Shown: positions 57,752-64,000 of the stretch, in pieces | Layout of the letters: every line of letters starts with the position of its first letter | Numbering within the stretch: position 1 is the first letter of the stretch | Assembly (NCBI RefSeq): GCF_023336505.1 | Contig: NZ_JAMAST010000001.1 | Coordinates: 124,001-188,000 of the forward strand | Length of the DNA stretch: 64,000 nt | Reading direction: 5' to 3' | Source: Sporolactobacillus mangiferae | GTDB lineage: Bacteria; Bacillota; Bacilli; Bacillales; Sporolactobacillaceae | The notes under the pieces: model-generated | What the model saw: only the letters and a program-made list of their open reading frames with translations | Told to the model about the DNA's origin: nothing | The model's database searches: none | Position numbers and translations under genes: made by a program

Positions 57752-57934
57752 TTGTTCAAGAACAATCGATTTCAACCCTTTTTAAAAAAATGCCGGGAGG
57801 GTTTAAGCGTCGTTGTCCTGCCTCTTGCGCTCTTTCAGCTGACGCGCACTATTTTTCTGCCAACCACGCTCGATGTTCTCCTGACGGCCATTCTCTTTTT
57901 TATTTACGTCGGGTTCCTTAAGAAATGGCTATAA
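57752..57934 (+). CDS. Small hypothetical membrane protein (TTG start)
   Basis: 60 residues: a basic N-terminus (FKNNRFQPFLKKCREG), one or two hydrophobic stretches (VVVLPLALFQLT and TLDVLLTAILFFIYVGFL) and a basic end KKWL. The TTG start at 57752 has GAGAGGAG 9 bases upstream, a strong site and the main reason to accept the gene. It is alone on the plus strand between the divergent valS T-box and the end of ysxE (convergent, 14 bp apart). I do not recognise the family. A small sporulation membrane protein is a guess from context only. Confidence 0.6.
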   Translation: MFKNNRFQPFLKKCREGLSVVVLPLALFQLTRTIFLPTTLDVLLTAILFFIYVGFLKKWL

Positions 57935-57948
57935 GCAGGTGACGCGTA

Positions 57949-59013
57949 TCACGTTTCTGCATGTTCTTCTTCTGCGTGTCCCTCTTCACCACTCTTTTCT
58001 TTAGCCTGCCTGGCTGCTCTTATTTCATTTTCTTCATCGATCTCTTTTTTAATGGCTGTATACATGATTTGATGCGCACGGCACAGTTTCGTCCATTGTC
58101 TGACAAACCACTGTTCATTTACCTGATTGGTCGCATGCATGTACTGATCCAGCAACCGGGCATGCGCGCCGGGAAACAGCAAAAAATGGAGAAGAAAAGC
58201 TTGTTCCTCACTGCTCAGCGGACAGACAGACTGGTAGGAACGGTAGAAATCACGCCAGTTTGCCTGTTCTGGCTCAAGCATTGCCGACGCCTGCTCAAAC
58301 AGCGTGGCCGTCTCAACAATAAAAAAACCGTCCTCACTGTTCTCAAAGTTAGTCAGACGGACCCGTTCGTTCTCAATCAGTAAATGGAGCGGACTCAGAC
58401 GTCCATGGCAAAGCGCGTAGCGCAATGTTTTCTGCTTACCATTGTCATTTTTCTCCTGCGAAAAGAAGTTCCGCGCTCTTTGCATGTTTTCAAGATATAT
58501 AAAAGCTTTGCTCAGTACAGCCTGCTCAAACGGTGATGGATAGACATGATGCTCGGCCTGATACATAAAAAGTTCCCATATCCTCTGTCTCTGAGCTAAT
58601 ACCCGCATCATGCCCTGATCGAGTGAAGTACAGTCAACTGCCTTGCCGCGTGTCTGCATATGAAGCTGCCCGGCTTTAACAAACAGATGGCGATATCGCT
58701 CCTGAAAATCTGAATCATCGACAGTTTCATCAAGCCAGGGCATCAGATACCAGCTGCTTCCCGAATCCTGAATCACAAGATCACCGTACTTGGATGGGAG
58801 AGGGCATACCGCATCGATCACCAATCGACGCGATAGATCATAAACTGTCTGGAGATTACGTATCTGCCGGTCATTCAGCACCTTTTCTTTTAATGCGAAA
58901 GACCCGGCGATTGTATCAATACGAGTTAATTGTCCATGAGGGGTATAGTTGTATGGTTTCAGATCATAATAAAAAAGGATGCGATTGATCTGGTTGCTGG
59001 CCGTCCGCTCCAC
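57949..59013 (-). CDS. ysxE: YsxE/CotS-type spore coat-associated kinase-like protein
   Basis: 354 residues, aminoglycoside-phosphotransferase-like fold. An N-lobe (IAGSFALKEKVLND with Lys in the nucleotide position), then LRYALCHGRLSPLHLLIE, which corresponds to the kinase HxDxxxxN loop but has Arg for the catalytic Asp, and LTNFENSED for the DFD motif with Asn first. So it is probably a pseudokinase. The acidic C-terminal tail (EEGHAEEEHAET) is unusual. In B. subtilis ysxE follows spoVID; here one extra gene lies between them. Confidence 0.8.
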   Translation of the reverse strand: MERTASNQINRILFYYDLKPYNYTPHGQLTRIDTIAGSFALKEKVLNDRQIRNLQTVYDLSRRLVIDAVCPLPSKYGDLVIQDSGSSWYLMPWLDETVDDSDFQERYRHLFVKAGQLHMQTRGKAVDCTSLDQGMMRVLAQRQRIWELFMYQAEHHVYPSPFEQAVLSKAFIYLENMQRARNFFSQEKNDNGKQKTLRYALCHGRLSPLHLLIENERVRLTNFENSEDGFFIVETATLFEQASAMLEPEQANWRDFYRSYQSVCPLSSEEQAFLLHFLLFPGAHARLLDQYMHATNQVNEQWFVRQWTKLCRAHQIMYTAIKKEIDEENEIRAARQAKEKSGEEGHAEEEHAET

Positions 59014-59037
59014 ATGCCACTCCTCCCTATCCGATGC

Positions 59038-59958
59038 TCATGGCTGCATCACAATCGATTCAAATACTTTAATTAATTTTATTTTTCGATCCCATATTTT
59101 TCTAAATTCCTGAATTATCAGGTCATTGTCCTGCACCCGGGATGAAGCTCCATAGTGAAGCAAACGTACCCACTCTGCTGGCTCGTACCATTCCGCTAAT
59201 AGCAAATCGACCATTTCGCGATCCATTGATCCGTTTTCCCTGACCGCTTCAAATAAGCGATGCATCGACTGCTCACTGCACATCAAGCTTTTATCTAAAA
59301 AAAAAGCTGCGATTCGGCCGTATCCGTTAACTGGCCGTGACTGACCGATTTCGAAAAAAATGGTATCAAAAAGAGAAAAAAATGAATGATATGAGAAATC
59401 TTCAGGGAGCAGAAAAACAGTCGATCGTCCGTGATGAGCCTTGCGCAACCGATCAGCGGTTTCCGCACGTGCACAGGCAGAAGAGAAGCAGGCAGAAACC
59501 ATGCTCCAGATTTCTGATTGTTGCACTGACTCACTATTTTTTGTCTGCTCATATAGCTGGTGCACGTAAGCATTATACGAACCCACAGGCTTTTCAGCCG
59601 GAATGCCGCGACTGTTTTGAAACAGATAATCAATAAGCTGTGCCAGCGTTTTTTCATTGCCCTCCTGCTTAAATAAAAGAGATGGTGCATCATGACAGGT
59701 CACCGACAGACGTCCGAGTCGGACCAGCGGATAACCTGCCCGGGTGACATACATACGGTCAACCAGAAATTGATCACCGGACACACGCTCACGCCACTTT
59801 AAGTGTATCTTCAATAATGCATTGTTCTCCCAGACTCGAATCTTCTTCATCCCTCGCTCTGTCTCAATCAAGAGTGGCTGGTCACTCACCACGCGTATTC
59901 GGCCAAAATTAAAATGGGCCGCAGCAGCAGATAAAACCGCTGCATGATCATCGATCAT
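59038..59958 (-). CDS. Unrecognised protein encoded between spoVID and ysxE
   Basis: 306 residues, no signal peptide and no clear membrane helix. The N-terminal part (FNFGRIRVVSDQPLLIETE, then KKIRVWENNALLKIHLKWRE) resembles the strand pattern of a kinase-like N-lobe, as in YsxE. No HxD loop, no DFD motif. A degenerate paralogue of YsxE/CotS is one possibility; this is inference. The start at 59958 overlaps spoVID by 11 bases with GAAGG about 10 bases upstream; the frame is open to 60030. Its operon position predicts a mother-cell coat role. Confidence 0.6.
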   Translation of the reverse strand: MIDDHAAVLSAAAAHFNFGRIRVVSDQPLLIETERGMKKIRVWENNALLKIHLKWRERVSGDQFLVDRMYVTRAGYPLVRLGRLSVTCHDAPSLLFKQEGNEKTLAQLIDYLFQNSRGIPAEKPVGSYNAYVHQLYEQTKNSESVQQSEIWSMVSACFSSACARAETADRLRKAHHGRSTVFLLPEDFSYHSFFSLFDTIFFEIGQSRPVNGYGRIAAFFLDKSLMCSEQSMHRLFEAVRENGSMDREMVDLLLAEWYEPAEWVRLLHYGASSRVQDNDLIIQEFRKIWDRKIKLIKVFESIVMQP

Positions 59959-61255
59959 CCTGAACAGCCTTCGTACTTTTTGGGATATAAAGCAGTTCCC
60001 CAGGTTCCACTTCTGCAGAGGTGAGATCATTTTTTCGCAGCAGTGTCGTTACAGGAACATGATACCGCTCCGAGATCGTCTCAAGAGAATCACCAGTCTG
60101 AACGATACAGATTTTCAGCCTTGTTTTTTGCTCTTCGTCATTCCCTGCCAGCACCTTAGTCAGGTACAGACTTGTGGCATCCGGAGATTTTTTCTCTTCA
60201 TTACCTTCTGGCTGTTCGGTTCCGGGTTCACCTGCTGGCTGGCTCGCCTGATCCTGTTCCGGGACAGGCGCCGGCTGCTGGTGCGTCGCCTGCACGCCTT
60301 CTGAACGATCTGAAAATTGCCCGCTAAAAGCAATATGCGGTGTACTGTCATCCGGCAGTTCATCAGAAGGTTTACGAAATGCCTCATATTGAAAATCATC
60401 TGCCTCTTCCCGATTCAAATGATCCGTTGGCATCTCTTCAAATACTTCTTCGGAAAGGTCAGCACCAGCAATAGGCAGTCCATCACCAAGTGTACGTTTG
60501 CTCTTAGGGTCCGATTTTGTCGCTTTCTTTGTTTCTTTGCTCTTTGCTGACTTTTCTTCTTTTTTTATAGATTTTCCTTTGGTCTCTGCTTCGGTTTGTT
60601 TTTCCTTTCCGTTTTTTGGGGCGGCAGATTTGCCCTGTTCGGTTTTCTCAGCATTTTTAGCTGGTTTTTTCTCTGCCTGATCAGACTTCTGTTCTGCTTT
60701 TTCTGTTACCGGCTTTTTTAAAGGTTTTGACGGTTTCGTTGCTTTTTCCTTTTTTACTGGTACTTCTTCGGGCTTTTCAACAACCGGTGCCTCTTTCGGC
60801 TTTTCTGTTCGGTCTTCCGAATTTTTGTTGATCAGTCCGGTAATGGCAATATCGGCCTGCAGCTGAATATGCCGGTGTTCGGTTAACTCATAATCAAAAG
60901 AGTCAATGACAACAAAGAGATTCTCCAGGTCTGGTACACGATCTGCCGGTATGGTTATATCAATTGGGAAGCGATGTTCAAGTGTGTCCGTTCCATTGCC
61001 CGTATCTATGATCTCATCAATGGTGCGAAAGGGGGCTGCACTTTCTGTGCCCGCATCTGTGCCCGAAACCTGAGCGGGTCTGTATTCACCCGTCAGACGA
61101 AGAAAGCCTTTTATACTCACGTCATTCCAATTTTCTTCAACGGTTATATCCGGTTCCAAAGCCATGGACAATATTTCTTCAGCAGGTGCGTCATCTCTGA
61201 GCCACACTGATTCATTTATTGAAAATTGCAAGCGATCATTCGAAGATTGAGACAT
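59948..61255 (-). CDS. spoVID: Stage VI sporulation protein D, coat encasement protein
   Basis: 435 residues. N-terminal SpoVID domain (LQFSINESVWLRDDAPAEE), a very long Lys/Glu/Pro/Ala-rich linker (about 150-290), an acidic region, and a C-terminal LysM domain (VQTGDSLETISERYHVPVTT). SpoVID links the coat to the forespore surface by SpoIVA and SafA. The start at 61255 has GAGGGTGG 5 bases upstream; the frame to 61345 has no match. SafA, its partner, is also in this window. First gene of the spoVID operon. Confidence 0.9.
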   Translation of the reverse strand: MSQSSNDRLQFSINESVWLRDDAPAEEILSMALEPDITVEENWNDVSIKGFLRLTGEYRPAQVSGTDAGTESAAPFRTIDEIIDTGNGTDTLEHRFPIDITIPADRVPDLENLFVVIDSFDYELTEHRHIQLQADIAITGLINKNSEDRTEKPKEAPVVEKPEEVPVKKEKATKPSKPLKKPVTEKAEQKSDQAEKKPAKNAEKTEQGKSAAPKNGKEKQTEAETKGKSIKKEEKSAKSKETKKATKSDPKSKRTLGDGLPIAGADLSEEVFEEMPTDHLNREEADDFQYEAFRKPSDELPDDSTPHIAFSGQFSDRSEGVQATHQQPAPVPEQDQASQPAGEPGTEQPEGNEEKKSPDATSLYLTKVLAGNDEEQKTRLKICIVQTGDSLETISERYHVPVTTLLRKNDLTSAEVEPGELLYIPKSTKAVQDDR

Positions 61256-61374
61256 TCCTTCCACCCTCTCATCCATTCTTAATATTGTTGTATGCGTGAA
61301 GTATGGAAATATGCCCAAACATTCGATAGACACTTGTTCCGGCAAAGATGCTCCGTTCAGCTTTAGATCACGGA

Positions 61375-62049
61375 TTAATATTTTTCAATGAAGACCCCCT
61401 CATCCTTCTTCCAATCACAATAAAAAACATCCTTATAGCTTTTGATATGGTGCTGTCTGAGACTTTTCAGCAGCCATTCTTCATTCAACCCTGCTTCCTT
61501 CAGGTTGTCCCAGTCAACTTCACCATCATCAATCAGGGTATAAGGCAGATAGACCGCTTTTTTCGGTTGCTGCAAATCTTTTTGAGTTGGCGTATCATAT
61601 TGGGATTTTCTCAGAACACTGACCGATCCGTCCGTCTCTAAAATAGCGTGCTCGACTTCCCTGACTGAGAAAACATCCTTCTGCCTTAACAGATTCTGAA
61701 GCATATCAATATCGAGCTTTTCCTTTTTCATCGCCAATTTATCCATATGTCCATGCCGAATAACAATGGTCGGACTCCCTTCAAGAAAACCGCGTGTTTT
61801 CCTGAACTTCTGGGTACACCACTCAACGATGTAGATCAGGGCTCCCCACAGTGCAATGGCAAAGAAAATGGAGCCGATCCCAATGTTCGGATCGTAGAGC
61901 GCGTTGCCGACAAATTCGCCTAATACGATTGCCGAAATAAAGTCAAAGGGTGTGACCTGTGCCAGTGTCGCTTTCCCGAGAATTTTCGTCATGAGAAAAA
62001 GCGCTGCGAAACCTAAAATAAGCTCAATTGAAATACGAACAAAATGCAT
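61375..62049 (-). CDS. YetF/DUF421-family membrane protein
   Basis: 224 residues. Three N-terminal helices, with TPFDFISAIVLGEFVGNALYD between the second and third (the DUF421 motif), then a cytoplasmic YetF domain (GSPTIVIRHGHMDKLAMKKEKLD, QKDVFSVREVEHAILETDG). A second YetF-domain protein besides yrbG. The function is unknown; some are germination or forespore proteins. The start at 62049 has AAGGTGG 7 bases before. It lies between hemL and spoVID, where B. subtilis has no gene that I recall. Confidence 0.85.
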   Translation of the reverse strand: MHFVRISIELILGFAALFLMTKILGKATLAQVTPFDFISAIVLGEFVGNALYDPNIGIGSIFFAIALWGALIYIVEWCTQKFRKTRGFLEGSPTIVIRHGHMDKLAMKKEKLDIDMLQNLLRQKDVFSVREVEHAILETDGSVSVLRKSQYDTPTQKDLQQPKKAVYLPYTLIDDGEVDWDNLKEAGLNEEWLLKSLRQHHIKSYKDVFYCDWKKDEGVFIEKY

Positions 62050-62140
62050 AACTTGACCACCTTCGCACGAAATCATTCATTTATCTCAGGCTTATTGTCT
62101 CTCGATATGCAAAAAATATTTTGAATGAACGTACCTATGT

Positions 62141-62180
62141 AAAAAAATCCGGGACGAACCATTTTCATGTTCGTCCCGGA
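62141..62180 (-). terminator. Rho-independent terminator of hemL
   Basis: Minus strand: perfect 12-bp stem TCCGGGACGAAC (62180-62169) and GTTCGTCCCGGA (62159-62148), followed by seven T. Confidence 0.93.
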
Positions 62181-62217
62181 CTCATTCTGATCAACATACT
62201 TTTTTGAGAATCAGCAT

Positions 62218-63513
62218 TTACCGTTCAGACTCGGCTATTGTTTTAAAGGCATACGCCGCTGCCTGAATGGTTTTTTCAATATCTTCCATCGAGTGCCTGG
62301 TCGACAGGAACACACCTTCAAATTGAGAAGGCGGAAGTGAAATCCCCTGTTCGATCATTGTCGTAAAATAGCTTCGAAAATGGCTCAGATTTGATGATTT
62401 CGAACGTTGGTAATTGATGACGGGCTGATCAGTGAAGAAAAAGCCCATCATCGCACCAGCCTGATTTACGGTCAGAGGAATTTCGTATTGATCAGCAGCC
62501 GCTTTGTAGCCCTCTGCCAAAAGATCCGCTTTTTTACGAAATACTTTATAGTCATCCGGCGTCAGCTGGCTGAGTGTCATGTAACCGGCCGCCATGGCGA
62601 TCGGGTTTCCGGACAAGGTTCCCGCCTGATAGACCGGTCCTTCCGGGGCGATCTGGCTCATAATGTCTTCGCGTCCTCCATAGGCACCGACAGGCATCCC
62701 GCCGCCAATTACTTTGCCAAGCGTCGTCAGATCAGGCATCACACCATAATACCCTTGCGCACAATGATAAGCCACTCGAAAACCGGTCATTACTTCATCA
62801 AAAATCAGCAGTGAACCATATTCATTCGTAATTTTCCGAAGCGATTTTAAAAAGCCGTTAACCGGTGGTACAACACCCATATTTCCGGCAACCGGTTCGA
62901 CGATCACACAGGCAATATCATGCCCGTACTGTTTAAAAACTTCAGCAACCCGTTCTGTATCATTATACGGAACGGTCAGCGTATCCTTTGCCAATTGCGC
63001 CGGCACGCCCGGGCTGTCAGGAAGACCCAGCGTTGCAACACCCGATCCCGCTTTAATCAGCAGTGAATCCGCGCTGCCATGGTAACTGCCGTCAAATTTC
63101 ACTATTTTATCCCGGCCCGTATACCCCCGGGCAAGTCGAATCGCACTCATCGTTGCTTCAGTTCCCGAATTGACAAAGCGAACCTTCTCCACAGAGGGAA
63201 CACGATCAATGACAAGCTTTGCCAGCTTGGTTTCAAGAAGCGTCGGTGAGCCAAACCCGGTGCCCTTCTCTACGGTTTCTTTAATAAAATTGATGACCTG
63301 TTCATCGGCGTGCCCGAGAATCAGCGGTCCCCAGCTCAGAACATAATCAATATATTCATTTCCGTCAATATCATAAACTTTCGATCCCTTCCCGTGATCC
63401 ATAAAAATAGGGCTGATGTCCACTGAAGGAAAAGATCGCACCGGACTGTTGACCCCACCCGGCATCAGTGGTTTCGCTTCTTCGTAAGCAGCAATGGATT
63501 TGGATAAATTCAT
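62218..63513 (-). CDS. hemL: Glutamate-1-semialdehyde 2,1-aminomutase
   Basis: 431 residues, PLP class III aminotransferase fold. [50 protein letters not shown] and the PLP lysine in [17 protein letters not shown]. It forms 5-aminolevulinate from glutamate semialdehyde for haem. The start at 63513 has GGGGAAGG upstream. In B. subtilis it ends hemAXCDBL; here engB directly precedes it, so its pathway partners are not next to it. A GsaB-type paralogue is a possible alternative. Confidence 0.95.
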   Translation of the reverse strand: MNLSKSIAAYEEAKPLMPGGVNSPVRSFPSVDISPIFMDHGKGSKVYDIDGNEYIDYVLSWGPLILGHADEQVINFIKETVEKGTGFGSPTLLETKLAKLVIDRVPSVEKVRFVNSGTEATMSAIRLARGYTGRDKIVKFDGSYHGSADSLLIKAGSGVATLGLPDSPGVPAQLAKDTLTVPYNDTERVAEVFKQYGHDIACVIVEPVAGNMGVVPPVNGFLKSLRKITNEYGSLLIFDEVMTGFRVAYHCAQGYYGVMPDLTTLGKVIGGGMPVGAYGGREDIMSQIAPEGPVYQAGTLSGNPIAMAAGYMTLSQLTPDDYKVFRKKADLLAEGYKAAADQYEIPLTVNQAGAMMGFFFTDQPVINYQRSKSSNLSHFRSYFTTMIEQGISLPPSQFEGVFLSTRHSMEDIEKTIQAAAYAFKTIAESER

Positions 63514-63575
63514 ACTTTCCTTCCCCTTCTTAACACATTTCAAATACATGATTATGTACACGGTTCTTACTCATC

Positions 63576-64000
63576 TTAATGCAAATAATGTTCAAGTGCA
63601 CGCCATGCCTCTTCTTTTCCCGCACCCGTCTGTGATGAAAAAAGAATAAGCGGATCCTCAGGCGTGAGTGAAAGCGTCTGAGCAATGATCTGTTTATGTT
63701 TTTGCTGCCTGCTTTTAGGTATCTTATCAGCCTTTGTCGCAATCGTAATAACCGGGCGCTTGTAGAAAGCCAGAAACTCATGCATCTGCACATCTTCCTT
63801 CGACGGTGGATGACGAAGATCAACCAAATGTACTACAGCAGAAAGGACAGTCCGTTCCGCAAAATACGTCTCAAGCATTCTCCCCCAGGCCTCTTTTTCC
63901 TTCTTTGACACCTTAGCATAGCCATATCCGGGCACATCAACAAAATAAAAAGAGTCATTAATGATAAAGTAATTTAATTTTTGTGTTTTGCCTGGTTTTT
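63576..64000 (-). CDS. engB: Ribosome biogenesis GTPase EngB/YsxC (N-terminus outside window)
   Basis: The C-terminal 141 or so residues are visible. G2/G3 part [26 protein letters not shown], then G4 [10 protein letters not shown] and a G5-like [13 protein letters not shown]. An essential 50S assembly GTPase. The P-loop is beyond position 64000. In B. subtilis ysxC lies upstream of hemA, so the gene order from engB to hemL is kept apart from the missing hemAXCDB block. Confidence 0.95.
   Translation of the reverse strand, partial: KPGKTQKLNYFIINDSFYFVDVPGYGYAKVSKKEKEAWGRMLETYFAERTVLSAVVHLVDLRHPPSKEDVQMHEFLAFYKRPVITIATKADKIPKSRQQKHKQIIAQTLSLTPEDPLILFSSQTGAGKEEAWRALEHYLH

Overview
The window reads as a chromosomal segment of an endospore-forming member of the Bacillales. 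The evidence is eight genes of sporulation-only families (rsfA, spoVB, coxA, safA, spoIVFA, spoIVFB, spoIIB, spoVID with ysxE), two T-box leaders, a 6S RNA next to aspS, and a gene order that follows the Bacillus subtilis cymR-rarA to hemL-engB segment almost throughout. Several gene sets normally found at these positions are missing: spo0B, the nad operon with nifS, pheBA, hemAXCDB, maf, tcdA and bofC. That pattern would fit a fermentative spore former such as Sporolactobacillaceae, but the family assignment is inference. Nearly all genes lie on the minus strand, so this strand is probably the leading strand.

Layout. 1-2.9 kb: cymR (cut by the window edge), rarA and the prespore regulator rsfA. 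2.9-13.8 kb: the accessory region, with a prepilin peptidase, a UDP-GlcNAc 2-epimerase and a six-gene minus-strand operon for a secreted polysaccharide. The operon resembles B. subtilis ydaJKLMN and Listeria pss: a GH8-like protein, a polytopic membrane protein, a DUF2334 protein, a processive GT2 synthase, a BcsB-like protein and a degenerate GGDEF receptor. 14-24 kb: 6S RNA, T-box-controlled hisS-aspS, dtd, rel, apt, recJ and a LapA protein. 24-32.6 kb: secF, secD, comN, spoVB, yrbG, a TIGR04086 protein, yajC, tgt and queA. 32.8-38 kb: a DUF2905 protein, ruvB, ruvA, yebC, coxA and safA. 38-49.9 kb: niaR, obg, rpmA-prp-rplU, an RNase E/G protein, spoIVFB/FA, minCD, mreBCD and radC. 50-64 kb: spoIIB, a GAF-GGDEF diguanylate cyclase, folC, T-box-controlled valS, ysxE, an unrecognised gene, spoVID, a YetF-type protein, hemL and engB (cut by the edge).

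How they fit together. The most interesting unit is the polysaccharide locus. Its last gene keeps a c-di-GMP I-site (RKND) exactly five residues before a destroyed GGDEF motif (DKKNF), so it should bind c-di-GMP and not make it. The diguanylate cyclase at 51.4-53.1 kb has the opposite pattern: an intact GGEEF and no I-site. The adjacent 2-epimerase suggests that the polymer contains ManNAc. The remaining genes serve translation, DNA repair, protein export, cell shape and division, and spore formation.

The intergenic gaps hold a dispersed MITE-like repeat of about 100 bp with two conserved hairpins (four clear copies, one partial and one possible), all in the same orientation. There is also a GC-rich intergenic element at 44.6-44.8 kb and a pair of related 35-bp hairpins about 42 kb apart.
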